Assembly (NCBI GenBank): GCA_003508835.1
Contig: PUFA01000548.1
Coordinates: 1-64,000, forward strand
Direction of reading: 5' to 3'
DNA length: 64,000 nucleotides
Source of the DNA: Eonycteris spelaea
Lineage: Eukaryota; Chordata; Mammalia; Chiroptera; Pteropodidae
Each line of letters starts with the position of its first letter. Positions within the stretch are counted from its first letter, which is position 1. Position numbers and translations under genes: made by a program. Below, piece after piece: positions 24,900-36,359 of this stretch. The notes below the pieces were generated by a model. The model did no database searches. It saw only the letters and a program-made list of their open reading frames with translations, and was not told where the DNA came from.

Positions 24900-25160
24900 C
24901 ATTTCATGACAGATTTTTAACAGATCTTATTTACCAGATTAAGAAAGTTCCTTTCTAGTAATAGTTTACTAAGAGTTTTCAGCAGGAATGTGTTGAATTT
25001 TATCAAATGCTTTTTAAAATTTCTTGACATGTATTTTTCTTGCATTTGTCAATGTTGTTTATTACATTAGATTTTGCATTGTAGCACTGTCCCTGTATCC
25101 TGAGAAAAATCATACTTGGTGACGTTGTATACATTTATTAATATGCTTTTTTCAGGCAGC
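24900..25160 (-). mobile_element. ancient L1M ORF2 reverse-transcriptase fragment, antisense
   Basis: The plus strand has 'tgttgaattttatcaaatgc', 'ttattacattagattttgca' and 'tcatacttggtgacgttgta', antisense of the L1 RT region just after the FADD motif. It is heavily decayed. Confidence 0.65.
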
Positions 25161-27221
25161 AGTTGCTAATGTTTTTCAACGTACTTTTATAAGCAGGAGT
25201 TTTCCATTATAGCCTTCAGCTTCAAGCCATGAACTTGTCTCAGGTCCTCAGTCCTGAGTGAAGCACTTTTAGTGCCCATAACTCATAGGAGCTGAGCAGT
25301 TAGTTACCATTGGGATATGCAGACTTGCAGCCATTCAGCCCTTGGCTTCAGTCCCACTTAACACTTAATATTTTTGCTTTGTTTGAAGTTCAGATAAATT
25401 ATTATTTTGTTTTTAGCCTATAATTTTGTTTATTTTCTCTTTTATATTTGATTTAATCTTTGCTCACTGTTTGAAGCATAATTATGTCAAAACTTGAACT
25501 TATTTTATCATCTTTACAATAAAACTCTATGATATTTTTATATAGTGAAAAATGTGTTTAATAAATTTTAATAATTACCAGTCACATTCCAATTTTGTAA
25601 ATCAAAATAAATAAAGACATAAATGCAAGAAAAAAAGACAAAAGTAAAATGTAAATAATTTAAGCGATAACTTTTTCTTCTATTTTTATTTCCTATCAAA
25701 ATCATGTATGAATGATCATTTTAGCCAACTGTACCTTAATCTCTCCGACAGATTAATTAGCATTTTCTATCCCTCCTGTAAAAAATATTCATTGATTCTG
25801 AGAGGACAATATAACCCCTATTTATCTGTGTTCTCAACCTTTGAGTTGCATGCTTTCTAAGTCAGTTAGGATTGTTCCTAAAGCTGTTTAACTATTTTTG
25901 TTAATTTTGATTACCTGTTTTAAATGAATATTATGTAAACCAATAAAATGTGAGCATTAAATATGAGTTCTAACTATGAAAATAAGTTACATGTTTTAGA
26001 AATATCAGATAAACATGAGGGTTCCCAAAATTAACCATAAAAAAAAACTTCAAAAAATAAAATTATTCTACACTGGTATTGATTCAGAATCATCTTTATG
26101 CATTTGTTACATTAAAAACAAAAGGCCTCCAGCCTTGTCCCCAAATAAAAAAAATTAGTGAAGGGATGTACACTATTATGTTTATTGGATAGATGTATCT
26201 GTTTCTGTGTGTGTATTTTCATATTTTAATCAACTTTTAATATTAATCAGCTAATTTCTAGACCAAATTTGTTGAATAATGTTATCTCTCTCTCTCTCTC
26301 TCAATTTGTCAATCAATCTTTTTATCTATTTATATATACCAATCCTTATTTAAATATGCAGGTTTTAACACTGAATGCCTCTTTTTAAAAATTTATAAAT
26401 TAAAAAATTACTTAAAATTTTATTTTGCCTATAGAATAACTATGATATAGCAAAGTATAACAGTTCAAGTCAGATCTGTAGGGAAGAATGTGATGGCAAT
26501 AGGCATAGCCTTATGAAAACCAATGATGATGAAAAGGTTCTTTTCTAATTCAATCATATTCTAGCTACCTTGATGAGACAACCTAGGTTATTGGGCAATG
26601 TATGAACTTTAAACTGGTCTACAAATTGACATATATTAAGATGAATCATGCATTTGAATAGTCCAAGAAATGACAGTTCTCTCTCTTTAATTTCCTGTGA
26701 TCTCTAGAAGCAATTGTGTAAGTGAGGGTTTATTAACAATCATGCAAATTGCAGCAATAATTTCAGAATATTACAGTTTGGTTAATAATATATCAAGTAG
26801 ATTTTGTTATTGAGACATTAAATTTCTTTAAATCATTTGCAAGACAAACTTCTTCTGGACAAGAGTTGTTTCCTTTATGCATTCTATAATATGCTTAAAA
26901 CTTTATAAATACTTGCTTATAATTAATCTATTTATTTTGAAGCTAAGGCTATACTATACTTGCTTGGTCTCTGTTTAATTTGAATGTAACTACAATCTCC
27001 CTACCACCATGCCCTGTATGCCATTCACATGCTAATGCAGATTTAACAGGATTTAGTTTAAAAGTGAGAGAATTCATCCAATCTTGTTGTATGTGTTTAT
27101 TTGTTTACTATATAATATCTACTATTAATTTACTAATTTCTCCATTATTAAACTTCAATTTTTGTTATCTTATAAGCTAGATTCCATGGTCAAAAACTCT
27201 AAATAGTAAAAGATTTGTTCA
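25161..27221. other. about 2 kb unassigned AT-rich DNA
   Basis: No gene or confident repeat. A (TC)n run of about 9 units is at 26285-26302. The 66-codon frame at 26980 has no domain. Confidence 0.5.
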
Positions 27222-27445
27222 TTTTCTTATGTCACCATATATTTGATCCCCTTTTCTTTATCTACCTACCCCTTACCCATTTCCCTCTGATAACCACTAA
27301 ACTGTTGTCCGTGTCTAAGAATTTTTGTTTGTTCATCTTGTTCATTTGTTGCTTTCAGTTTTATATCCACATATAAGTGAAATTATATAGTTCTCAACTT
27401 TTTCTGTCTGACTTATTTAGCTTAACATGATAATCTCAAGATGTA
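27222..27445 (-). mobile_element. LINE-1 family B 3' UTR fragment (copy B1)
   Basis: 'gtcaccatatatttgatccc', 'tctgataaccactaaactgt' and 'acatataagtgaaattatat' are antisense family B 3' UTR, in the same order as in B4 at 42890-43110. Only about 220 bp are present. Confidence 0.8.
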
Positions 27446-28080
27446 ATATTTAAAAAAAATTTAAACAGCTAAATTGAATGACTCACTTGATTTTGAAAAA
27501 AAATATATCATATATTAAAACAAGATTCAATGAAAAAAAAAACAAGAATGGCTAAATGTGTCTGTAAATAATTCCATAAAGTATATAACAATTATTTTGA
27601 ACCAGTAGATCAATCAAATGCTTTGAACTATTGAGAAAGGTGTTGATTATAATGGAAACTAAAATAAAACTTTCTACCTATACACAAACTCATTGGGTGA
27701 TCAAGTGGAGAGATATCCTTTAAACTAGGGTATACATAGATTCAAGAATGTACATCCATTGGCTAAGACATAAGCAAAGTCACTGGATAAGTGTGCTATA
27801 TTCAACTAGAGCATCAAATATTTCTGGAACAAAATATTAATTTGGGGATTAAAATGCAATATTTAAATTAATTTCTATGTTAAACCACAGAACTTCAAAT
27901 GAATAATGTTTTTGCTGTTGACTCTTTCAAACTATGACCTGACACCCCCCTCTAAGTGGTAGTGTATGCTTTGACACACTTTTGCTTTTAGAAGTATGTG
28001 AAGTAAAAGTTTTAGGCACATTGAACAAATGGAATAACAATTAGATCTGGGACAAGGATATCAGAATATCCAGAAAGGAA
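27446..28080. other. unassigned AT-rich DNA
   Basis: No gene or recognised repeat is visible. Confidence 0.5.
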
Positions 28081-28117
28081 ACAACAACAATAACAACAAC
28101 AACAACAACAACAAACA
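28081..28117. repeat. (CAA)n simple repeat
   Basis: About 12 CAA units with one 'caataa' interruption. Confidence 0.95.
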
Positions 28118-28164
28118 AAATGGTAAATACCAAAGATAGGTAAGGCTATCTATATAGGCAATAG

Positions 28165-28539
28165 TATTTTCATACACTGCTAATGGAGGTGTTTGACAAT
28201 ATCTACTAATTTGAAATATGTCTGTACCCTATGACCAACAATTGTACACCTAGTAATATACCTAACATACATTGACCAAGATAGGCCCTAGAAAGTTAGA
28301 ATTTCAATATATGAATTTTGAGAGGGTGCACAATCACACTATAGCTGCATGTCTATCCAGAATATATACAGAACACTAAAAACTCAATTATATAAAAAAT
28401 CTTTATTAACAAAATAAGCAAAGGGTCTGAATAACCATTTCTTCAAAGAAGGCATATAAGTGGCCAATGAGCACATGAAAAAAAAAACATTCAAAGTCAT
28501 ATGAATTAGGGAAATGCACATGAAAACCATGAGACACAA
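28165..28539 (+). mobile_element. ancient L1 ORF2 C-terminal fragment, left half of an interrupted element
   Basis: The plus strand reads as L1 ORF2 near its 3' end: 'agaatatatacagaacacta', 'agcaaagggtctgaataacc' and 'gaattagggaaatgcacat'. The match breaks at 28540 and resumes at 29213, so copy B2 inserted into it. Within it, about 28296-28345 resembles a short antisense MaLR LTR end ('caatatatgaattttgagag'), which I hold with low confidence. Confidence 0.7.
28523..28539. repeat. target-site duplication, left copy, of B2
   Basis: 'aaaaccatgagacacaa' is repeated as 'aaaaccatgagatacaa' at 29213-29229, 16 of 17 identical. It starts with AAAA, as expected for a cut by L1 endonuclease at TTTT/A on the other strand. 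Confidence 0.88.
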
Positions 28540-29212
28540 ATTTGAGGTTTAGAGACCCAGAAGAGGGATTGCTGGGTCATATGGCAATTCTATTATTATT
28601 TTTTTGTGGAACCTCCATGTTGTTTTCCATAGTGGTTGTATCAATTTATATTCCCACCAGCAGTGTATGAGGGTTCCTTTTCCCTCGCAACCTCTCCAAC
28701 ACTTATTGTTACTTGTCCTGTTGATAGCCTTTCTAATGGGTGTGAAGTGGTATCTCATTGTGGTTTGGATTTACATTTATCTAATAGCTAGTGAAGCTGA
28801 GCACCTTTCCATATGTTTGTTGGCCATTTGTATGTCTTCTCAAGAGGTATCTGTTTAGGTCCTCTGCCCATTTTTTAATTGAATTGTTTGTTTGTTTGTT
28901 TTTTGCTATTGGGTTGTATGAGTTCTTTGTATACTTTGGATATTAGCCTCTTATTTTAGGCATTGTTTACAAATATCTTCTCTCATCCAATTGGTTGCAT
29001 CTTTGTTTTGTTGATGGTTTCTTTTGCCATGCAGAACACACAATGCAATACACAGATGACATATTAATGAATTGTACACATGAAACCCCTATAATTTGAT
29101 TAATAAATATTGCCCCAATAAATCAATACATTTAACTAAAAATAAATTACAATTTGCAAAAAAAAAAAAAAACAACAACAACAAAAAAAAACAAAACCAA
29201 AAACAAAAACCA
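28540..29212 (+). mobile_element. LINE-1 family B insertion with 5' inversion (copy B2)
   Basis: The first part (28540 to about 29035) is L1 ORF2 C-terminal sequence in antisense ('gattgctgggtcatatggca', 'ggatattagcctcttatttt'). It then switches at about 29035 to the sense 3' UTR end ('aattgtacacatgaaacc', 'tgccccaataaatc'), followed by poly-A and an A-rich CAA tail (29158-29212). A 17-bp target duplication flanks the whole unit. This inverted-then-sense order is the signature of twin priming. The 3' end matches B4. Confidence 0.9.
28549..28758 (-). pseudogene. L1 ORF2 C-terminal fragment in the inverted part of B2
   Basis: A 69-codon minus-strand frame has the conserved L1 ORF2 tail features: 'NNKCWRGCEGKGTLIHCWWE' (the Cys/His/Trp-rich C-terminal domain), 'PLWKTTWRFHKK' and 'IELPYDPAIPLLG'. 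It is well preserved but truncated and isolated. Confidence 0.9.
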
Positions 29213-29960
29213 AAAACCATGAGATACAACTTCAGGCCCACTAGAATGGCTAAAATAAAACAAGGGCAATAACAAGTGTTGTTGAGGAGGTGAAGAAATT
29301 GGAACCCTTATACATTACTGGTGGGAATGTAAAGTGGTATAGAAGCTTTTGAAAACAGTTTAGATGGTTCTCAAAGTATAAAGCAGAGTGATGATATAAC
29401 TGAGCAATTCCACTCCAATGTAATTATCCAAGATACAACAAAATTATGTGTTCACATAAAGTTGTGTACACAAATGCTTATAGCTGCACAATTTATGATA
29501 ACCAAAAGGTATTAAAGAAAAAAAAATGTCCTTCAACTGATGAATGTGTGAAAAATGTGGATTATCAATAATTGGACATTATTAAGTAATACAAAAATAA
29601 ATTACTAATACATGTTATAACATGTATGAACCTTGAAAACAGTACGCTAAGTGAACTAAGCCAGTAACAAAAGACCACATATTGTATGCTTCTATTGATA
29701 TGCAACATCCATAAAAGCAAATCTATAGAGGGATAAAGTCAATTAGTCCTTTCCTAGGGCTAGGGACTTGAAGGAAGTGAAGAGTGACTTCTAATAAGTA
29801 AAGATATTCTTTATTAAATAATAAAAAATAGTTTCTAAGTTTACATAGTGGTGACAATTGCACAACCACTGAGTTGTATATTTTAAAAAGGTAAATTTTA
29901 TAATATGTAAATTTTATCTTCATAATGCTATTATAACAAAAAAAGGGCACTGGGTTAGCA
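29213..29960 (+). mobile_element. ancient L1 ORF2 end and 3' UTR, right half of the interrupted element
   Basis: Continues the element broken at 28540: 'tacaacttcaggcccactag', 'attactggtgggaatgtaaa', 'atagctgcacaatttatgat', then a 3' UTR with 'ttacatagtggtgacaattg' and 'ccactgagttgtatatttt'. The first 17 bp are the duplicated target of B2. It is old and non-functional. Confidence 0.75.
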
Positions 29961-30112
29961 ATCACATCTTCCTAGTAGTGTGAGGGCTTCTGCAATGTAT
30001 TCTCTTAAGGTTTTGTATCTATGTTCTGTAAAAGGAAAATCAGATAATTACTTTGGAAAACAGTATAGATTACTGAGAAGCCTGAAATTTAAAAAACAAA
30101 ATGCACAAAAAA

Positions 30113-32285
30113 GGAGCTTCCAGTAAAGATGGTGAAGTAGATAAACACTGTGCTTGCTTCCTCCAAAGCCACATAAAAATTACAACTAAACTATGACTAT
30201 CATTGTGAATCACTTGAATTCTAGCTGAACAGAAGTCTTATAACTAAGGAAATATAGAAGAAGCCACATCAAGAGTGATAGGAGGGGCAGAGAACAGAAT
30301 GGGCTGGTTCCACAACCACATGTGACAGTTAAAAATCAAGATATATCTCATTACAGAGGTCCCCCATGAGAGCAAGATCACAGCCTTATACCAGGCTACC
30401 CAGCCAAGGGGTGCAGTGCTGGAAAGAGATGTCCACATAACTTCTTGTTGGGCAAACCAGCGTAGATTATGGCTGAGTGAGATGGAAAGCTAAGATTGCT
30501 GCAGACTTTCCTTTTAAGGGACCTGTGCACAAATTTACTTGGTGACAAACTCACTCATTCCGAACTCCAGTTTTGGGAAGCAGCTCAAAAGGTGCCAGGA
30601 AATATAGGAAGAAATTGAGTTGTCCAGGGCAATGGCAAGAAGGGCAGCTTTGTCTCAGACAGAAGAGCTGGCATAAGCCATTGTTCCTTTTTTGAACCCT
30701 ACCTCCATCCCACATGCACAATCGGGCACCATATCTGAGTCTTCATCGATCTAGCTAATACTTTTTGTCCTGCCCCGATGATTCCCTGAGACCCTGCCCC
30801 ACCCTACTTGCAGGCTGATTTAGCCATTTCCAGCAGCATTTCCATACAAATGGCTTATGCTGGCTACAGCTATAAACTTTTTAAAAATTTCTCAAAGGTT
30901 CCTAAACCTCAAACAAGCAGCATTTGGCCTCAGTATGCCCTGTACATCTTGCTAAGCAGCTCTAAGCCTAGCACCAGCAGCAACAGATTTCATTTCACAG
31001 CTTAGCCTCTCCCAGGCACTTCCAAGACCATCACAAGTGGCAATCATCTTCAGATCACTTTGTAGCTCATAACAGAGTGTCTCTGAGCAGGGCACAGGTA
31101 GTGGCTGACCTTGGTCAATACCGGAGCCTGTCCTAAGAGGCCCAAGAACCAACACACCAAGTGACCAGCTTCAGGCCACACTATAGCACCACTCAATCAG
31201 CTCTACAAATGACACACTCAAAGGGCAGACTCAGCAGGAACATGAATACCCCACTAAATCAAGTCAGGCTCCATAGGATCAACTCCTGCACAACAACTTT
31301 TTCACTATATTCAACCAGTTCTCACACCAAGCAGCCTGAGGGTAAATCTCTTCCATTGATGTGCCAACAGCAACCAATGCTCAACTACAACAGGAGGGCA
31401 CACACAACCCATACAGGGAACATACCTGGAGCACACAGCTCAAGTGACCAGGGAGACTGTGCCACTGAACCCTACAGGGCACCTACTACATAAGGCCACT
31501 CTATTATGACTAGGAGATATAGTACTTCAACCTGATACATTTAAACAAACACAGGGAAGCGGACACAGTGAGGAAACGAAGAAACGTCCCAAATAAAAGA
31601 ACAAAATAAAACTTCAGAAAAAGAACAAAACTAAATGAGGACAAGCAATCTAGCAGATGCAAAGCTCAAAATACTGATAATAAGGATGCTCAATGAACTG
31701 AGGGGAAGAGTAGATGAAATCAGTGAGAACTTTAACAGATAAAAAAACATAGAAAGCAGATAAACCAGCTAGAAATGAGGACTACAATAACTGAAATAAA
31801 GAATACATTTGAAAGAATCAACAGATTAGATGAAGCAGAGATCAATCAGTGATTAAGAAGATAAGGTAGCAGAAATTACCCAATCAGAACAGCAACAAGA
31901 AAAAAGAATCCTAAGAAGGTAAGTATACTTTAAGGAGTCTGGGACAACATTAAGCATAACAAAATTCATATCATGGGGGTACCAGAAGGAGAAGATAGAG
32001 GACAAGAAATTAAAAATTTTTTGAAGAAATAATGACTGAAAATTTCCTTAACCTGATGATGTGAATACACATACAATTCCAGGAAGCTCATAGAGTTCCA
32101 AACAACATGAATTCAAATGGACCCACACCAAGATACATTATAATTAAAACACTAAAGGTTAAAGACAAAGTGAGAATCTTAAAAGCAGCAAGTTGCAAAA
32201 ATTTCTAAATACTGTGTTGTACACCTGAAATTAATATATTGTACATCAACTGTAACTGAAAAATAAAATGCCAAAAATCAAATAA
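30113..32285 (+). mobile_element. LINE-1 family A, strongly deleted (copy A5, junction type C)
   Basis: It starts with the family A 5' end ('aagatggtgaagtagataaa' at about 30125) and has a ~1.5-kb 5' UTR. ORF1 runs from about 31650 to about 32190. Inside the RNA-binding domain, at 32190-32200 ('aaaagcagcaag' to 'ttgcaaaaatttctaaat'), it jumps to the last ~80 bp of the 3' UTR ('gttgtacacctgaaattaat'), then an A-rich tail. The ORF1 C-terminus, all of ORF2 and most of the 3' UTR are missing. The 110-codon frame at 31161-31493 lies within the 5' UTR and I do not regard it as a gene. Confidence 0.85.
31650..32195 (+). pseudogene. truncated L1 ORF1 in copy A5
   Basis: Coiled-coil coding DNA (about 31670-31850) is followed by the middle domain ('tttgaagaaataatgactga' at 32018, 'acaccaagatacattataat' at 32125). 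The frame is lost at the deletion join near 32195, and several stops occur before it. Confidence 0.75.
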
Positions 32286-32329
32286 AAATAACAAAACAGA
32301 AAAATGCAGTGAAGGAAATAAAACTCAGC

Positions 32330-34260
32330 AGATGGGTTCAATAGTAGAGTGGAGATGTCAAAAGATAGTACAAGTGAAATTTGAGGAAATAGTAGAATTT
32401 ACTTAATGTTACCAACAGAGCCAAAATTAAAAAAAAATAGTGACCCATGTCTCAGCAACGTGTAGGAAAATAAAAAGCTAATGTTCATATTATTGGAGTT
32501 CCAGAAGAGAGGGCAGAAAGAGTATGGCTAAGAAAAGTATTCACAGAAAAAAAATGGCTAAAAATTTCCCAAATTTGTCAAAAAATAAAACCCGAAGATT
32601 TAATAAATTGAGTGAATCTCATGGAAAACACCAAATAAATTCACACCAAGACATATAATTAAACTCTGACATATAAATATAATCAAAATAAAACATTGAG
32701 TACATCCAGAGAGGAATGACATTACACGCATTATAAAAATTTGAATAACAGTGTATTTATCCTCTGAAACCATGACATCTTTAAGTTAGTATCACATGGT
32801 TTTCTGTTTTTATTGAAAATAAGAGCTGTTAATTCAGAATTCCATAACCAGTTAAAAGATATTTAAGGAATAAAGGGAGTATAAAGATATTCTTACATGA
32901 AGGAGAACTAAGAAAATTTGTTGTTAGCTAACACATTCTTTAAGAATAGCTAAAGGCCTGTCTCTAAACAGAATAGAAACAACAGAAGAAGGTTTGCAAC
33001 TTCCATAAAGAATGAAGACCATCAGAATGAGTAAAAAGGTAAATATAAATAGACTTTCCTTTTTTCATTGAGTCTATTTAAACTATATTTTGTTTTTGAA
33101 GCCAAAAATATAAAACACCATATGTGGTATTACTGTATATTTATAGCAATTATATTTTTAATGGGTTGGTTGAAGGGACCGAAATGCTTTTCAACACATA
33201 GTGATAAAACATTGATACCAGTAGACTAGTTTAATTTACATATGTATTTTCTAATATGTAGAGCAACCATAAGAAAAGTTGGGAAAAGGATATACTCAAA
33301 AATGCTACAAATAAGACAAGACAGAATTCTAAAAAATGGTCATACAACTACAAGAAAACAAGAAAAGAGACAAAAAGAATAGATAATAGAGGAAACATTA
33401 AAAAACAAATAATAAAATAGTGTACTTAAACTTTAATATAAATTATTACTAAAATTATAAGTGGTCCACAAAAATAAAAGACAAACTGGTAGAGTGGATA
33501 AAAACAATATGTATGGCCTAACTATATATTATCTATAGAAAACTCACTTCAAATATAATGACATTGGTAAAAACTTGAAAGTAAAATGATTATAAAGTAT
33601 ATACCATAGAAACATTCATCAAATTAAAACAACATTGGCTATATCAATATGAATAATGATGACTTTGAAACAAAAATTACTACAGGCAAAGAGAAGCAAT
33701 AAATTTGATAAAAGAATTAATCTACCAAGAAGGTATACACATCTTGAACATGTATGCACCAAGCAATAAAGTTGTAAAACATGAAACAAAAACTGAAAGT
33801 TAAAAATACATAGACATATGAAAAGATGCTTAAGATCACTAATTATCAAAGAAATGCAAATTAAAACCACAGTGGGATATTACCTCATACCTGTCGCAAT
33901 GGCTATCGTCAATAAATCAAAGAAACAAGTATTGGTAAAGATGTGGAGAAAAGGTAACCCTACTACACTGCTGGTAGGATTGCAAATTGGTACGCAGTTA
34001 TGGAAAGCAGTCTAGAGGTTTCTCAAATAATTAAAAATAGATATACCTTTTGACCCAGCAAAGGCATTTCTGGGTATTTATCCAAAGAAAACCAAAAAAA
34101 ATAATTTGTAAAGATCAATGTACCGCTATGTTTATGGCAGCACAATTTACACTAGTTAAGATATGGAAGCAAACTAAATGCCCAGCAACAGATGATTAGC
34201 CAAAGAAATTATGGTTCATATATACAAGGGAATATTAGTCAGCCATTAAAAAAAATGAAA
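32330..34260 (+). mobile_element. old LINE-1 (HAL1-like layout): ORF1, spacer, short endonuclease, ORF2 tail
   Basis: The plus strand shows decayed ORF1 (about 32330-32910), a long inter-ORF spacer (about 32910-33440), endonuclease-domain sequence (about 33440-33800; 'gtggataaaaacaatatg', 'gaaaactcacttcaaatata', 'aacatgtatgcaccaagcaa'), then at about 33810-33830 a jump to ORF2 C-terminal sequence ('gaaatgcaaattaaaaccac', 'ggcatttctgggtatttatc') and 3' UTR up to 34260. The reverse transcriptase is missing. Either this is an older RT-less derivative or two L1 pieces lie side by side. Confidence 0.65.
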
Positions 34261-34344
34261 TCCACAGATTTTGGAAACATGGTGGAGTGAGAGATGTCCC
34301 CAGATCTCTCTCCTAGAAAAACAATAAGCTGAACATCTGAAATT

Positions 34345-34348
<4 letters not shown>

Positions 34349-34376
<28 letters not shown>
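34349..34376. repeat. (A)28 homopolymer in the B3 5' UTR
   Basis: An uninterrupted A run with an A-rich continuation to about 34389. The matching place in B4 (near 48965) has only a short T-rich segment, so this is probably a local expansion. Confidence 0.95.
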
Positions 34377-35090
34377 CAAAAAAAAACAACCACCCAAATT
34401 ACACACCAGCATGTCTGAGCATGGGATCTGCGCATAAGAGCTACCACAGATCAGAATCCTGGGTGTCATGCAGTAGACTGGGGGAAATAAAGAAGCTCTG
34501 TCTCACAGCAGCCAGAGCTACCTGTAGGAGGAAGGAGAAGGGATAAGGGCAAATGACTTCCTTGAATAGCTTCCCTGGGAGTGTTCGAAGCTCTACGACA
34601 CCCGCGACAGGGTCCAGTTATCAGGGCAGAAATCAGAGAAGCCGAAGGCAGAGAAACAACAGTTGATTTTACCAGCCACGATTGCAAAGCTGAGGCTGAG
34701 CCACAGCCCCCAAGCCCCTACCCAAGAGGGCACCTCCCCCATGCCCTCAAAGAACAAAACCACGGAGGCCCAGGGGAATCTGAGCAAACACTACACGAGT
34801 GTTACTAGCACTGACAGGGACTAAAACTGAGAGTAGTGAGCACGAATAAATATCTACAAGAAATAAAAAGGCATTTTTAAGGCTTTATATAAAGCAGGGA
34901 TCCAAGAGTCTTAGACGCCACCTACTGGAAACCAAAAGAAAAGCTCCTTCTTTGTAGCAGGCTAAAGAGAGACCTTTATATAATAAATCTTATTTCTGGT
35001 AAAAAAGCAGAATATATTTCCATTAATGCCCAGGTGGAGAAATAGTCCATTCAACACCATGAACAACCAAGGTGACAAGGCATCTCAGAA

Positions 35091-35107
35091 AGAAAGAAAG
35101 AAAGATC
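35091..35107. repeat. (GAAA)n run
   Basis: Four GAAA units inside the ORF1 N-terminal coding region of B3. Confidence 0.9.
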
Positions 35108-35112
35108 TCCAA

Positions 35113-35146
35113 TACATACATACATACATACATACATACATACATA
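35113..35146. repeat. (CATA)n run
   Basis: About eight CATA units inside the former ORF1 of B3, a post-insertion expansion that adds to the frame damage. Confidence 0.95.
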
Positions 35147-36270
35147 ACCTTACAGACATAGAAATATGCAACTTAAATTACAGAGAATTCAGGATGGTAC
35201 TTTGAAAAACAAGCTCAGTGGGTTCCGAAACAAATCATATTGAAATTTCAAGAATTGGAAAAAAACAACTAGATAAGCAAAGCAAGGAGATTGAAACCCT
35301 TAAAGGGAATCAAATAAAACTTCTGGAGATTAAAAAAACATACTGCAAGAGTTGAAAAGTGAAATAGCAAGCTTAAGAAATAGAGTTGACCAAGTGGGAA
35401 AAAGGGTCAGTGATGTTGAAGATAGAAATCTAGAAGTAAATCAGAAGGAAAAAGACAGAAATTGAAGAATGAAAAATAATAGAAAATAATTACTAGAACT
35501 AGCTGATACCATCAGGAGAGGAAATATAAGAATAATGGGCATTATTGAAGGTGAGAAAAAGGAGCAGGAACTAGAAAGCATTTTCAGACAAATAGTGGAT
35601 GAGAATTTCCTAAATCTAAGAAATGAGCTGGAGCTTGAAATTCAAGAAGTCAACAGAACACCCAATTACCTCAACCCAAAAAAGCCTTCACCAAGACACA
35701 TTGTATTAAAGTTATCAAAAATCAGCAACAAAAATAGAATTATAAGGGCAGTCAGTGAGAAGAAAACATTTACTTATAATAGAAAACCCATTAGTTTATT
35801 GTGCAACTTCTCAGTACAAACCTTACAAGCCAGAAAGGAGTGGAATCAAATATTCAAACTATTAAATGAAAGGAATCACCAGTCTAGGAAAATGCACCCA
35901 GCTAAGCTCTCTTTTAGATATGAAAGAGAGATTAAGACATTTCCAAACATACAAAAATTGAGGGAATTTCTCCAACAAGGCTGCAGTACAGGAAATACTG
36001 AAATGGGTCAGCTCACCTAAAACAAAATGACCCCCAAAAATAATTAGGAGTAAGTGACTATCAGGAAAGAAGAAGCAGAGGAGTGCAATCCTTACTAAGA
36101 ACAGGGCTTTATGAAATTAAATAATAAGAAAACATTGCTATAGCAAGATAGTAATGAACGTTCACATACATAGGGACATATTGAGATAGCAATAAATGAA
36201 AAGGGGAGGATTCAAGATCCAAATATGCAAAGGGGAAAGGAGATAAGGCACAAGCAGAAGAAAATCTATG

Positions 36271-36302
36271 CTGTGTGTGTATATATATATATATACACAC
36301 AC
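36271..36302. repeat. (TG)(TA)(CA) microsatellite at the B3 / retrovirus-like junction
   Basis: Short TG, TA and CA runs in succession form a self-complementary block exactly where L1 similarity ends. Confidence 0.9.
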
Positions 36303-36356
36303 TAACCAATTTCCTGGAGGAATACCTACTAACCAAGTTCCTGAGGAAATACCTAA
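36303..36356. repeat. 27-bp direct tandem duplication
   Basis: 'taaccaatttcctggaggaa' (start of unit 1) is followed by 'taaccaagttcctgaggaaa' (start of unit 2). The units match at about 22 of 27 positions. Confidence 0.75.
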
Positions 36357-36359
36357 TCA

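Larger units (their letters stand above)
35059..36020 (+). pseudogene. L1 ORF1 of copy B3, C-terminal half open
   Basis: The likely start is the ATG at 35059 in the context 'caacaccatgaacaaccaag', the same start context as B4 near 48282. The N-terminal coiled-coil part is broken by frameshifts and stops near 35330-35480. A 161-codon frame (35535-36020) stays open across the RNA-recognition and C-terminal domains, with 'SPRHIVLKLSKISNKNRIIR', 'FSVQTLQARKEWNQIF', 'MHPAKLSFRYEREIKTFP' and 'QKLREFL'. ORF1 is an RNA-binding chaperone; this copy cannot make a full one. It is the best preserved ORF1 C-terminus in the window. Confidence 0.88.
34262..36302 (+). mobile_element. LINE-1 family B 5' half (copy B3)
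   Basis: It begins at the family B 5' end ('ggaaacatggtggagtgaga', then 'atgtccccagatctctctcc'), which matches the minus-strand 5' end of B4. The 5' UTR runs to about 35058, ORF1 35059-36020, and the start of the inter-ORF region to about 36270. It then ends in a microsatellite and retrovirus-like DNA, so ORF2 and the 3' end are missing. A 28-bp A run at 34349-34376 lies 90 bp into the 5' UTR. The 5' end abuts the tail of an older L1. Confidence 0.85.

Noticed and set aside
31161..31493. 110-codon plus-strand frame in the 5' UTR of A5
   Set aside because: The homologous part of A8 (about 62580-62760) has no matching frame; treated as chance in GC-richer UTR.
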